Of a DNA stretch of 64,000 nucleotides, positions 35,441-48,471 are shown piece after piece; within the stretch, counting starts at the first letter, position 1, and each line of letters begins with the position of its first letter. This DNA comes from Ophioderma brevispina (Eukaryota; Echinodermata; Ophiuroidea; Amphilepidida; Ophiodermatidae). The notes under the pieces were generated by a model that was not told the DNA's origin, ran no database searches, and worked only from the letters and a program-made list of their open reading frames with translations. The DNA is taken from assembly GCA_023653785.1 (NCBI GenBank), contig JAMKCH010019912.1, positions 29,287 to 93,286 of the forward strand. The letters are read 5' to 3'. A program made the position numbers and the translations under genes.

Positions 35441-38071
35441 TCACATCTTGCCTTTAGAATCAGTAGACTCCCCATAATTAAATTGCTAATCTAAAGTATT
35501 AAAAAGAAGGAGCCTGTATTTTTCCCCGTCCACTGTCACTATGACTTTCAATCTGTTGTAAAATCGATCCTTGTTGAAATCATCAGTGGTATTGCTAGTG
35601 TCCTCGTATTCATTCCTCGTATTCGTTTTTTTTTTTTTTTTCATACTACACAGTCTGTGAGCAAATGCCGTTCAGGTTTCAAGGACAGTTTGCATGTATG
35701 ATGAAACATCTGCTAGTACAGTAAGGTTATAGGGCATGCTACGCACCAAACGACGCTTGATATGCTTGAAAAAATGGTAGGAATCTTAAATTACATGACA
35801 CACGAGGAGGGGTAATCCAGTGTAGGCAGCATAGACGAGTGGACGCTTAATTGGTGCTTATAGTGGGACTTGGGTTTATTGGCATTTAGTAGTCTAGTTG
35901 ATTTGAGACAGTTGGCTGTTATGCTACTTGCATGCTATAAACTGTAGTCCAAACTTCAAGAATCAAAAAAAGGTAAAAAAAAGGGTAACAAAAACAATAA
36001 CAATGAAAAGTGCAAAGTGCAAAGGATCCCCAGCAGCAGCACCAGAGGGTGGCAGGGGGAGCAATTCCCTCCCTAATGTTTTTTCTTGCCCCCCCACCAG
36101 TTTACCTAACTGGCAGAAGGAAAAGGGGGGATTTTGGCCAAAATACAGTGATTGGGCCCAAAAACCACCAAATTGGGTAAATTCAGCATTTGGGACCAAA
36201 ATTAGTTACAAATTTTGGATAGTTTTTCAACCCCCCCCCAAAAAAAAATTCACTACCCAATTTCACTTTGCCTGCTACCTCCCATCCATTTTCCCCATCC
36301 CCCCAAAAGAAGTTGTAACTTTTGCCCCCATGCAATTTTCACTTGCCCGCCATCCATTTGCCCCCCATCCATTGCCCCCCCAGTTAAGACTGATGTGAGT
36401 GTATACAGATGCCCGCCAGCTAACCAATTCAAACAACGGGTACGTGTTCAGAAATTTAGCCATGCAGGCCAAACTTTTGGTCAACATTTTTTGAGTTGGC
36501 CTATAGGGAAAAATAAAATGATGTTTATCATGGTCGTTACTAGAGAAATAGGAATGAATATATATACTTTCCAACATTATTGGCTGTGAAGTTTGATACA
36601 AAATAAATAATTCAAGAAATGAAGAGAATCTCAGGATAAAAAAGATGATGTACTATTCTGGATAAGACACAGAAACTGACGACGAAACTAAACAAAGGAA
36701 AAGAAAAAAAGGCATGCGGTGGGGAGGGATAATATGGCAGGATATAACCATTTTTCAGAGAAGACGGAGAAAAGTAGACTTCTTAAACCAGGACAGCAGT
36801 TCGAAGATCTACAGACATATTTACCATGGGTAGTCTAGGATGGCACTTAGATCAACTCTTCAACTTGCCTGGTAAAAAAAAATAAGTAGAAGAAAAAACA
36901 GGATGGAATCATTTTTTGTTATCAGGACCACTTTGCCTGGCTCTTGTGTATAGCCAGGTGGCGGGTGATTATGTCCAAAAGGTAACTTTAACTCCTAAGT
37001 ACTACCTCATATTTATCGCATCTAAGCCTATTCTGATGGTATTTGGAAGGCAAACACCCTGTAATGAGGCAAATTAGAGAGACTTTTTAAAAATGGTGGG
37101 TGATTTATACAGAAAACATAGAAGCAGCATTTTCAATGGTTACTCGGAGGGGTATATATGTAATGTATTTTATGCAAAGCAAATCCAGAACGGCTGTTAT
37201 CATAAGGTTGTCAGTTCTCCGGGGGTTAAGAGACTGTTGTTTTGTAGCTCTAGGTTTGAATTTTCTAACCGCAGAGACAGGATCAGTGTTGTTTATACTT
37301 TCATTATGGGCTGGATAAGTCTGCCTGAATGCGCTCTGTATTTTTATTAATCAGATTATCCAGAGCAGAACATGAGCAGGATTTCGCAACGGTTCTACTG
37401 TATCATGACAAAACTCATCAACGATGATATTGTTTACCCAATTCACAGAGATGGCTTTCTCCCTTGGACATTTGGATTGGGCGCCGTCCGCTCCCTCTAT
37501 GTAATTGGATAGTTTTGATGGAGGAACAAGTATCATTTCAGAATCATATTTCATAGACCATTCAATGTGTAGTTCCCAGGGGGGAAAAATTGTTGACACA
37601 AACTTGGTAAGTTTTATTGTTTGGCAAGATTCAATCAAAAAATAGTAAGGTTTTTGCACATGACGGGCAGCAGACAAGGGCTTGTATTCATTAGTTTGTG
37701 GGTGGAAAGTAATTGTGACGTCTGTCTTGTATGGCATTGATTGACGATATCTACGCTGATAGCTAATTAAGTCATGATTTGTGCATGTTGGCATCAAAAT
37801 GCCCAATATGTCGGCCGGACATTAACGACTAATTTATTAGTGCCAGCCCACACTATTTAACGGAGAGGGCTATAACCGATCAATCTCATGCTGTAGAGAT
37901 AGTGGCATAGTTCCAAAGTCTATACTTGTCCCCCTGCAGCGATGGTTTAATGTTAAAAAGCATGGCATTGTCTTGCAAGTTATACATTCTGATGTCAAAG
38001 CCAACAGATAGAGTATGGCGACTCTAAAAGTGACAGTCATCTGCTGTTGGTGGTGACAATTTGAAAAAAAA
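35441..38071. other. Mostly featureless; one unassigned ORF
   Basis: A G/C-rich patch at about 36045-36390 has repeated CCCCCCA and CCATCCATTTGCCCCCC strings, probably a repeat fragment. A minus-strand frame at 37351-37806 runs about 147 residues from its first ATG and has a protein-like composition, but I do not recognise it and see no convincing splice sites. Nothing else identified. Confidence 0.4.
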
Positions 38072-39905
38072 GTACTATCTACTTCTGATAGTTGTAAGCA
38101 ATGATTAGATTTGTTACGTCATTCTAATATTAGCTATCTAATGCTGATAGCTGATAGTCATTGGGATTTGTTACTTCATTCTAATCGTAGCTATCTATTG
38201 ATAGCTGATAAGAAATTAAGATTTGTTACTTAATTCTAAATTAGTATCTACGATGATAGCTGATAAGTTACTTAAGATTTGTTACGTCATTCTACTTAGC
38301 GATCTATACTATAGCTGATAAGTATTAAGTACTTGAGATTTGGTACTTCATTCTAATATAGTTCTACGCTGATAGCTGATAAGAATTGAGATTGTTTCTT
38401 CAGTCTAAATAGCTATCTATACTGATTAGCTGATAAGATTGAGATTTGTACTTCTCTAATATAGCTATTATGCTGATAGCTGATAGTAATTGAGATTTGT
38501 TTCTTCATTCTATATTAAGCATCTACTGTGATTAGATGATAAGTAAATTGAGATTTGTTACTTTATTCTACTATGTGGTACTATACTGATAGCTGATAGT
38601 AATTGAGATCTGTTGCTTCAATTCTCATATAGCTATATCTGCGATAGCTGATAGTAATTGATGATTTGTTTCTTATTCTAATATTAGCGATCTACTGATG
38701 ATGCTGATACGTAATTGAGATTGTGCTCATTCTAATATTAGCTATCTACTTCTGATAGCTGATAAGTAATGGACGGTTACTCTTTCTACTATTTAGACTA
38801 TCTACTATGATAGCTGACAAATAATTGAGATTGTGTTCTTCTAATATTGTATTGCTGCTGATAGCTTGATAAATCTTGAGATGTGTTTAGTCATTCTAAT
38901 ATTAGCTATCTACTGCTGTTAGCTGATAAGTAATGAGATTTGTTACTCATTCTAATATTAGCTATTACTGTGATAGCTGATAAGAAATTGAGATTTGTTT
39001 TCTTCATTCTAATATTAGCTATCACTGCTGATAGCTGATAAGTGCAATGAGATTTGTACTTCATTTAATATTAGCTATCTCTGCTGATAGCTGATAAGAA
39101 ATTGACAGCTTGTTTTCTTTACTATTTAGCTATCTAATAAGGATAGCTGATATTAATTAAGATTTGTTGCTTCGTTCTAATATTAGCTATCTACTGCTGA
39201 TAGTGATAATTAATTGAGATTGTTTTTTCAATCTGACTATAGCTATTACTGCTGATAGCTGATAGCAATTAGATTGTTCTTATCATATTAGCTATTAACT
39301 GATGATAGTGATAAGTAATTATGAGATGTTCTTCATTCTAATATTAGCTATCTACTGCGGATAGCTGTTAGATAGAATTATGTAAGATTTGTTTCTATTT
39401 AATATTAGCTACTCTACTGCTGATTAGCTGATAAGAGTAAGTCAATTAAGATTTGTTCTCATTCTATATTGCTATCTACTTGCTGATAGCCTGATCAAGT
39501 ATTTGAGATTTGGTTTCTTCATTCTAATTTCGCTATATACGGCTGATAGCCGCTAAGTAAGTGAGATTTGTTATATTCATTTAATATTAGCGATCTTGAT
39601 GATAAATAATTGAGAGTTGTTGTTTCATTCTAATATTAGCTATATGCTGCTGATAGCTGATAAATAATTGAGATTTGTTGCTTCATTCTATTAGCTAGTC
39701 ATGCTTCAGCTGATAGCGTGATAAAGTAATTGAGATGTTCTAGTTAATTCATAATATTAGCTATTATGCTGATAGCTGATAAGTAATTGAGATTTGTTAG
39801 TTCATGCTAAATTAGCTATATACTGCATGATAGATGAGTAGAAATTTAATCTTTAAAAGATGGTACTTCCTTTCATAATATTAGGCTATTACTGCTGATA
39901 GCTGT
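38072..39905. repeat. 58-bp satellite array, about 32 units
   Basis: The unit reads approximately TTCATTCTAATATTAGCTAT, CTACTGCTGATAGCTGATAA, GTAATTGAGATTTGTTGC. The middle AGCTATC...GATAGCT can form a short hairpin. Units are very uneven in length because of single-base losses. The same unit recurs at 41938-42207. Confidence 0.93.
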
Positions 39906-41937
39906 TGGTTCATTCCATTGATATGCTACTATTATCAGAAAATGACAGGTAGTTCACATAATTGTAATAATAATAATTTGTTGATATTAAACAATGCTCC
40001 CAATTAAGAGAAATAAATTTGGGAAAAATGCCCTTCCAGGCAAATGAGTGAACGGTGGAACGACATTTCAGTGCATACCCTCGGTAACAGTAAATAATCC
40101 ATAATATGTTAAAACTACAACTTTCTCCTTACAGGAAGTGTTCACCTGTAGTACAGAAACTGGTGGTCCCTTGCGGTTCCGTTCTCCCCCAGCATTAAAT
40201 TAAAATTTAAAATTGCCGGTTGTGGGTGTTAAGTCCTATCAGAAGCATTAGCTGATGGTATCTAATTAGCTTGACCTTATTCTTGTTACACTATCTCGAC
40301 TACTTTAGCGTGGACCACAGGGATCTAAAATCAGGAGATGGCAGCGATGCTCTTTCACTATGATGCGTACATCTTAAGAGGAAAAGTTACCCTTAGAAGC
40401 TTTTATGGATTACAAACCATTCCAAAAATGGTGTGTGGAAAAGAACTAGAAAAGCTCTATGAGCTATCTGAAGAACTCTCTTTGGTGCTTTTTAAAACCC
40501 ATTTTCAGCTTACGTATACTAGAACCTTTTTGGTTAAGAAACATCCTAAAGTGGTAATCCATCATAATGATGAGGGGTCTGGGTGTCAAAACGGTTTTAT
40601 ATGTTTGGTTGTAAACCTGAAATGAGTTGTATTTAAAAGAACCAAACCGGATTTTTGGAGGCTAAATGAAGTTTAGAGCAATGATGTTTCGATATAGAGG
40701 ACAAAAGGGTTCTCGTTGAACCTAATTCTGAGAGTGTGGTGGTTTGAGGGAAAAAAACAGGTTAGCATTTCAGTTGAAAATGACAGGCTATTTGGAGGCC
40801 ATACTGACCTGATTCGGCACTTGGATTTGATTACAAAGATAATCAGCTACCGTGCTTTATCCAAGTTCCACGGACGGGAGGCAACGGACTCACCATTGTG
40901 ATGTTACGAGTGATAGTGTCACACACAGCTAATACAAAGCACCCTTGTGAGGATTATTTGACAGTCAGTATTGCCAGTAAGTAATGAAGGCAACTGCCTG
41001 ATATTTAAGGAGAGATTTTCTTGAACACAGGAAGGAAGTTGAAGTAAAAAGGCACATTATATACTAATTTATTTTTATTATTAGCCAGACAGGAACAGAA
41101 TACGTTATATTAGAGATACAACAAGTTGTTATAGTTTAAACAAAATTGCTTGTTTGATTTCTATGTAAACCGGGGATGAGATTATCACTTTTTCTAAGCC
41201 CAGTGAAAATCTAGAAAAACTGTTTGCTATATCCACGTTATTGTTGCAAATAAGTAATAATAAAACTCTATAGCTAATTGTAAAAAGTAACCTAAGCAAA
41301 GGTAGTCCTGTTAAAAACACCCCTTTCCTCTACTCGATCAGCTGATTTTCTGAACAGATCCCCGTTGCTTTTAAAGCCTTTTTCAACTCCATGGTTTGTT
41401 TCACATGGGTTGCGTACCAAGTATTTTTTGAGGAACTCCCACCATTACCCCGCTCAGCCCCTATATGCTTGTCAATCGTTCACAGTTTTTTTTTCCTTTT
41501 TCCCCCCAAAAAAGGCCAAGCACAAAAACCAACGCAAAAATTATTGCTCCACCGCACCAGTGTGGAAAAAAAAGGCAATAAAAATAGGACAAACAAAATC
41601 TAGTCTTGAGTTAGTGGTTTTTGACATGGCTCCTCAAGTGGCCAAAGCCATCTAAAAAGCAACTGATTTGTGTAAACATAGAATTACCAGGTTGGAAAGG
41701 ACCTACTAAAATGATTGAATCCTTAATTTTAACAATGACCGGTGCTGCATCATATTTAGAGCAAATGTATTAATTTGAAGCTCAGATTAGAAGGGAGGTT
41801 TGGCAAATGTATCATTTGTAGCTGAGCCTAGGACAGGAGGTTATCACAACTACTACTGATTAATGGTAAATAAAAAATATGGTGATTTTAAAATCTGGGA
41901 TATTCTATAAAACAGGATAGAACTGTGGCTTGAAATA
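39906..41937. repeat. Satellite-flanked segment, copy 1
   Basis: Runs from TTCATTCCATTGATATGC to about 41937 and is repeated in the same orientation at 42208-45390. It has the empty site for the hAT-like MITE (CTCCCAAT at 39997-40004). A 95-residue frame at 40338-40625 is not preserved in copy 2, so it is unlikely to be coding. Confidence 0.88.
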
Positions 41938-42207
41938 GTTGCTTCATTCTAATATTAGCTATCTACTGCTGATAGCTGATAAAAATTGAGATTTGTTGCT
42001 TCATTCTAATATTAGTTATCTACTGCTGAAGCTGATAAGTAATTGAGATTTGTTGCTTCATTCAAATATTAGCTATCCACTGCTGATAGCTCATAAGAAA
42101 ATTAAGATTTGCTTCATTCTAATATTAGCCATCTACTGCTAATAGCTGAGAAGGTGAGATTTGTTACTTCATTCTAATAAGCTATCAACTGCTGATAGCT
42201 GATAATT
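41938..42207. repeat. 58-bp satellite, short array of about five units
   Basis: Same unit as 38072-39905 and better preserved. It separates the two copies of the flanked segment. Confidence 0.93.
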
Positions 42208-42307
42208 TATTGGTTCATTCCATTGAATGCTCTACTATTATCAGAAACTGACAGGTAGTTCACATAATTGTAATAATAATTTGTTGATATTAAACAATGC
42301 TCCCAAT

Positions 42308-42559
42308 CAGCGTTTGAAATAGCGGTTGTCCGTTCGCCCGGGACAACCAAATTGAGCGCCGGACAACCAAAAATGATACTACAGTTGTCCGACGGACAAC
42401 CATAAAATTTAGCTTGGCGCAGGACCACCAAAAAGATTATCATTTCACTTATCATGTGTAATAATAAAGTTGTTTCAAAATACGGACAACCAAACATTTT
42501 GGCGGACAACCAAAAATTGCCGTGGGACAACCACACTTTTTCCCTTAATTCAGACGCTG
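42308..42559. mobile_element. hAT-like MITE with 8-bp target duplication
   Basis: 252 bp, flanked by CTCCCAAT on both sides (42300-42307 and 42560-42567). The homologous empty site in copy 1 has a single CTCCCAAT (39997-40004). The ends CAGCGTTTGAAATAGCGG and TTAATTCAGACGCTG are inverse. An 8-bp duplication with CAG-starting ends is the hAT signature. GGACAACC recurs inside several times in both orientations. No coding capacity, so it would depend on a transposase from elsewhere. Confidence 0.88.
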
Positions 42560-43645
42560 CTCCCAATTAAGAGAAAAATATTTTGGAAAAATGCCTTCCC
42601 AGTGCAAATTAAGTTGAACATGGAAGAAATTCAACAGCATACAGTAATGGTGAACAATCCATAAATATGTCTAACTACAAATTCTCCTTACAGGAAGTGT
42701 TCACCTGTAGTACAGAAACTGGCTGGTCCCTTGCGGTCCTTCTCCCCCACGCATTAAATTAAAATTAAAAATTGCCGGTTGTGGGTGTTAAGTCCTATCA
42801 GAAGCATTAGCTGATTGTATCTAATTAGCTTGCCCTTATCTTGTTACACTATCTCGACTACTTAGCGTGGACCCACAGGGCTCTCATATCAGGTAGATTG
42901 GCAGCGATTACTCTTTCACCTATGATGGTACACTCTTAAGAGGGAAAAGTTCAACTTAGAAGCATTTTATGGATACAAAACCATTCTAAAAATGGTGTGG
43001 AAAAGAATCAGAAAAGCTCCTCTCAGCTCTGAAGAACTCTCTTTTAGTTCTTTTTAAAACCATTTTCAGCTTTACGTATAATAGAACCTTTTTGGTCTAA
43101 GAACCATCTAAAGTGGTAAACCATCATAATTATGAGGGTTCTTGGGTCAAAGCGGTTCTTATCTGTTTGGGTTTGTAAACCTGAATTGGTTCTTTAAAGA
43201 ACCAAACAGGATTTTTTGGAGCTCAATGTTTTAGAGCAATGAGGTTTCGATATAGAGGACAAAAGGGTTCTAAGTTGGACCTTAATTCTGAGAGTGTGGT
43301 GGTATTGAGGGAAAAACAGGTAGATTTCAGTTGAAGCATGGCAGGCATATTTAGGAGTTCACTGCCTGATTCGGCACTTGGATTTGATTACAAAGATAAT
43401 CAGCTACCGTGCTTAATCCCAAAGTTCCACAGGGAGTCAAAGGATTCAACATTTTGATGTTACGAGTGATAGTGTCATATACTAGCTCATACACAACTAC
43501 CCTTTGTGACTTAGGACCAGTATTGCCATTAATGAACAAAATGCCTGATTTAGGAGGATTTTTTTCTTGAACAACAGAGTTTGCGTAAAAGGCACATAAG
43601 CATAATTTATCTTTATTAGCCAGAATACGTATAGAATACAACAAC

Positions 43646-44330
43646 TATAGTGAGGCGGTTTGGACTGCAAATTTCGACAACCCCTCCCCTCGGTACACAA
43701 ACAGCAACCACTTCTATTCAATATAATAATAAATAATTGTAAAAATGATGTTGGTGTGTACAGAAAACTTTGGTGGCAGGGTGTTTTTTGGGTCAAAAAA
43801 GCACGTTTTTTGAGCTAAAACGTAAGATATAAAGATTTATTAATTTCTTAGCAAAACAATGATTAATCACAAAATCATGCAATACATCAATCTCTACATT
43901 TATATTATAATTTCTTTTTTATTAACAATATAATAAAGGGTCTAGATTTAGCCCCAAATCACCTTTTTTCCTTAAAACAAACATCCTTTTTATCACAATG
44001 TCAGCACCACGAGTTTACCTGAACCCTTTATGGCAAGGTATATAAAACCATATCAATAACAAAAATAATAAATATAAACAAATCTTCTTAAAAGAATTAC
44101 ATTCTTACCTTAAAAAAATAAAAAGTTTTTTTTTTTTTTTTTTTTAAAGGTGTGTGACCCAAATGTTCATGTTTTCTGCATCGAACTCATCCCGGCCACC
44201 AATATCACCACAACCATCATTTTCTTAAATCTGATATTCTATCCCTTCCAAATAAGGTGTTGTGTTTTGTTGTACGGGGGGAGGGGTACTCCGAACTAGA
44301 GGACTTTGCAGCTCGCCGCGCTCCTCTACT
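43646..44330. mobile_element. ~685-bp inverted-repeat DNA element, absent from copy 1
   Basis: The left end (GAGGCGGTTTGGACTGCAAA, then ACCCCTCCCCTCGGTACA) is the rough inverse of the right end (TGTACGGGGGGAGGGGTAC, then GACTTTGCAGCTCGCCGCGC), giving imperfect repeats of about 80 bp. Copy 1 continues uninterrupted at this point (near 41120). TACAA-type sequence on both sides may be the target duplication. Interior AT-rich, no open frame. Confidence 0.72.
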
Positions 44331-44414
44331 AATCAACATACAAAGTTGTTTATAGTACACAAAATTGCTCGTTTGATTTCTCAGTGATAACAAGGAAAAG
44401 ATTATCACTGTTTC

Positions 44415-44685
44415 TTACTGTTAGTGTTTCCATAACCTTGTGTCAGTGGTAAAAGTCAAAAACATGTGCTATGGTTCTAAAATACAATCTTGAGACATGC
44501 ATAATCACGTCAATATTCTTGTCAGTCCATGAATCAAGAGTCACATGAATTCTTGAAGTCTTTTTGACTTTCAAAAATGACCCAAAGGTTAGGATGCCCA
44601 AACTTTGTCAAACTTTGTCAAACCACTTTGTCAAACCACTTTGTCAAAGGACTTAATATGAAATATATCCCCTAAACAAGGAAAA
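44415..44685. repeat. Extra sequence in copy 2 with short GTCAAAC repeats
   Basis: Absent at the corresponding place in copy 1 (near 41190). It contains four to five units of AAACTTTGTCA / AACCACTTTGTCA at 44606-44650. The ends are not clear enough to call an element type. Confidence 0.5.
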
Positions 44686-45390
44686 ATGGCTAGAAAAATG
44701 GTTTGTATAATCACTCTATTGTGCCAAATAAGTAATAAATAAACTCTAGTTAGATCATTTTAAAAAGTACCCTAAGCAAAGGTAGTCCTGTAGAAACACC
44801 CCTTTCCTCTACTCGATCAGCTGATTTTCTGAACAGATCCATGTTTTGCTTTTTAAAGCTTTTTTAAATCCATGTTTTTTTCACATGGGTGCTTACAAGT
44901 ATTTTTTGAGTGACCTCCCCCCCCCCCCATTACCCTCCTCAGCCCTAAAAAAAAAAAAAAAAAAAAACTCAGTTCAACATTCTTTTTAAAAAAAAAAAAA
45001 AAATTATGCTCCCCCCACCCCAAGTGTGGAAAAATGCAATAAAAATAGTACAAACAAGCATAGTCTTAAGTTAGTGGTTTTTGACATGGCTCCTCAAGTG
45101 GCCAAGCCATCTAAAAAGCCACTGATTTATGTGTATCAACATAGAATCTACCAGGTTTGAAAGGACTAAAATGATGAATCCTTAATTTTAACAATGTACC
45201 GGTGCATCATATTTTATAGCAAATGTATAATGTGCAGCTCAGCTTAGAATGGGAGGTTTAGTAAATGTATCATTTGTAGCTAAGCCTAGGACAGGAGGTT
45301 ATCACAACTACTACTGATTAATGGTAAATAAAATATTGTGATTTTAGAAAATCTTGGACATTCTTATACAAAGGATAGAACTGTTGCTTT

Positions 45391-46413
45391 AAATAGTTCA
45401 GCATCTAAACTATTATAACATATCTATTTCATTATACACTGTGCATTTGAAAGTGATTTGATAAGTCAACATTTGCACCACTCAACTGTTCAAATTTCAG
45501 AGCAGAAAAGTAGACCTCAAATTGTGACCCCAGTAATCCAGTTCAATTTAATCAATATCACAAGCTGCAAATGATGGGACACAGGCAATCCATTTAAACC
45601 AAATGGCAACATCACACGAACACACGTAAGCTTAAGCTTGAGTAAACTCGCAACAGTGTGAAGTTTCATTATATGTCTAGAGTTTATTAAGGCCAGCCAC
45701 AAAGGAGCCCCAGGTGATTAATGGGTAGCTAAGGGGCAAGACAACTATTTTAACGACTTGAAACCTGGGATGCGTCACTCGAGGGCGGTAGCCAAATTGG
45801 ATGCTTAAGTCGGTTTCGTAATGACCATCAGTTAAGGATATTCTTCATTCTGCTTTCTTTTTCTTCTTTTTTTTAAGGCAAGGGCAGACTAGAACTCAAA
45901 CAATCCAAGGCAATATGACCAGTTTATTCTTACTCTCGGTTGACCCCATGACCCAAGAGTTTGGAAGGTAGTGTACAAATATCTATTTGTGAGAATTTTA
46001 TATAGAGGGTCATGCACCATAAGTTGGGACTCCATTCTGTGACATGTACTAAAGCAGGAAAAATCATAGGTTTTTGCTTCAAACATTTATATGTAGCCTC
46101 AAAAGTAAACATTAGACTTCATCAGGCTTCAGGGAAACACAGCCTAAATGACAAATGGTAACAAATTGTCAGTGTTATGGTTGATATGAAATGGACAAAA
46201 TGAAATAAAACAGAAATTGTACCACTTTGTGTTTACATGTTTATTTCAATTATTGCTGGAATATCTAGGCCTAGAATTGCTGGAATATCTGAAACCCGGG
46301 TCTGAAAGGGCGATTGTTGCCTATTCACTAGCATGTATGTTGAAACTGATGCACATTTAGCACAGCATTTTAACAATTCTGGCCCCAAGATTTTGTTTGG
46401 TCTGTAATTGACC
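45391..46413. other. No recognisable feature
   Basis: AT-rich; short frames only. Confidence 0.45.
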
Positions 46414-46600
46414 CAGGGGCGGTGCCAGGGTAAAATCATAGGAGGGGCGAAACATCATAGGGGGGTGAAACAGTACAAAATGAACTCATTTTGGTTAAAA
46501 AAACCCTAATTTTTGCGCAAAAACCCCTGTTTTTCCTAAATTTTGAAAATCTCAGGGGGGGTGGCCGCCCTCCCTGCCACCCCCCCTGGCGCCGCCCTTG
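46414..46600. mobile_element. hAT-like MITE, CAGGGGCGGTGCCAGGG ends
   Basis: 187 bp. The ends CAGGGGCGGTGCCAGGG and CCCTGGCGCCGCCCTTG are inverse. Flanking 8-mers AATTGACC (46406-46413) and AATTAACC (46601-46608) differ by one base and fit an 8-bp hAT target duplication. Too short to encode a transposase. Confidence 0.85.
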
Positions 46601-47984
46601 AATTAACCATATCTAAACTATTGGTATTGTTTGTTCAGTACAAAATAAGCAAGCCTATTTGCAATAAGCAAGCCTATTTGTTCACATAGGCACAACAGAA
46701 TGCAACAGGTATGGTACATAGAAGGCTAGAAGGCTTGAGTGTAAAACAACATTTTCAGCACAGAAATGTCAAATTATCCCACCTATTTTTACTGTTGTAA
46801 GACGCATCCTTTTACCATAAATTAGGGTAGAATTTAACACTCTAAAATGCACTTGTCAAAAGGCAGCCACGCAAGCTTATGCACTTCTCACACTAAGCCA
46901 GCAGAACTTATCGTAATTCTCTATTTCCTACTCATCGTCAAGGCCAAAGCAGACGGATGGCATCCGTTTCAATTTCAAAGGACAGCTGAATCAAGGATGG
47001 ATGTCCCACAGGCTAAGCTTACATATTGAGGGTTTAGTGCAAGAAGGCCCCTCTGCATAGCGCCATTGTCAGTTTGTTCTTATTTAAGTGTGTACTGCCA
47101 AATCTAAAACATGTGGGCAGTATTGCAGATGGGGCCTTTGTACTAAACCCTCGATTCTTGCTCTGAAAATCCCCGTAGATCACCGGTTGCCAAGGGCTAT
47201 AAAACTTGCTTTTTGCCCAGGGGGGGGACCTCAATATACTGAGTAACTTAATGCATATGGTATATAGCAAGCTTTTTCCCTATCTTCTCTATTCTTCTTC
47301 CTTTCTTTTCTATCTCTTTCCAAATCTTAACAACTGAAGAGGATTTAAGTAAATAGCTATTCTTGTTTTCTGGTTTAGTGCAAGATACCATTGAAGAATT
47401 TGGGTGGTTTTTTGAAGAATTACGTACTGGTAAATGAGCCCAAAATGACATGCTTTTTTTGGGTTTGGTTTTTTGTAGTGAATGTTTATTCCCAATCCAA
47501 TCTTATAACTCGCCTTAAAATTTCAGTGGGGGCAAAGCAACAGTTTTAAAACATTCCAAGAATACTGTACCTACCAAAAGTAAGAATGAGTTGTAGCTTT
47601 CACACGTTTTAATTAAACATGCTCATCTCGGTAAAAGTTGCAGTTTTAATCACGAGCGTACAGAGTCGGCCGTGGGCAATCCTGTGTATTGCAAAGAGGC
47701 TGCGCAAAGTGACGATTTCCCTCCTTCTGGTCAGGTTAAGTATGGCAACGGTATGAAAGGGACATACTTCTTCTTTTTTCCCCTGGTTCTGTCAGTGTAC
47801 CACAAAATAACCTGTGCCTGAAATTCCTGTTAGAGGTTTCATCTAGAAGTCCCAGGATGCAATGATGTATTACATTGATTCAGTCATGGCACTGGTCTGA
47901 TGTTTGAATAGTGCTGATGAATCATGGCAATACTTAATGGGACGTCTCTATGAACGTCTACCACAATTCCAATTGAAATACCAG
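46601..47984. other. No gene; weak tandem repetition at right
   Basis: The stretch GAAAGGGACATACTTCTTC...CTGGTTCTGTCAGTGTACCACAAAATAA (near 47755-47815, given here in parts) is a diverged relative of the repeat at 47985. Otherwise nothing recognised. Confidence 0.4.
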
Positions 47985-48215
47985 GGGATATTAAAGTGAC
48001 ATCTGAGATCAGTGGTGATCATAACATCTTCTGTTTTGCCCCAGTTCTACAAAGACCACAAAAAAACCTATGCTGATAATCCCGATGGAGGATTACTAAG
48101 GGATAGTAAAGTGACAATCTGAGATCCAGTGGTGATCCTAACCTCTTCTGTTTTGCCTCTAGTTCTACAGAAATCACAAAAATAATAAACTACGCTGAAA
48201 ATTCCAATTAATTTT
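47985..48215. repeat. ~115-bp direct repeat, two units
   Basis: Both units have GGATA.TAAAGTGACA, CTGAGATC..AGTGGTGATC, CTCTTCTGTTTTGCC, AGTTCTACA and ACCACAAAAAAACCTATGCTG-like ends. A third, more diverged unit may lie at about 47750. Confidence 0.75.
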
Positions 48216-48471
48216 AAAACTCCATTTTTAATTTCATGAGTATTTTGTATTCTTCAATATCCCATTTACCACTATGTTACATTTATTTGGATCTGCACAT
48301 TCAAAACAAAAGAATCGCTTATTTCATAACTAAGAGATACATGCCTTAGTCATTTAGGGTTTTTGTTGTTTGTTTAGGTAGGCTTGTGTACATGTAAAAC
48401 TCTTGGCTTTGTAAAAACAAATGATGGCGCCCTTCCCATCAAATCTCTAATTGTCACTTTTACAATTATTA

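Larger units (their letters stand above)
42208..45390. repeat. Satellite-flanked segment, copy 2 (longer)
   Basis: Matches copy 1 in order (GAAGTGTTCACCTGTAGTAC, GGTTGTGGGTGTTAAGTCC, CTAAGCAAAGGTAGTCCTGT, GACAGGAGGTTATCACAAC). It is longer because of sequence at 42308-42559, about 43646-44330 and about 44415-44685 that copy 1 lacks. No gene. Confidence 0.88.

Noticed and set aside
34758..35494. Gly-rich and Pro-rich open frames up to 239 residues
   Set aside because: They come from near-homopolymer G and C blocks.
40338..40625. 95-residue ORF in satellite-flanked segment copy 1
   Set aside because: The matching sequence in copy 2 (about 42910-43200) does not keep the frame, so coding is unlikely, although base-calling errors could contribute.
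38072..42207. Possible CRISPR-like array (regular short repeats)
   Set aside because: Units are contiguous with no unique spacers, and the context is eukaryotic. It is a satellite.
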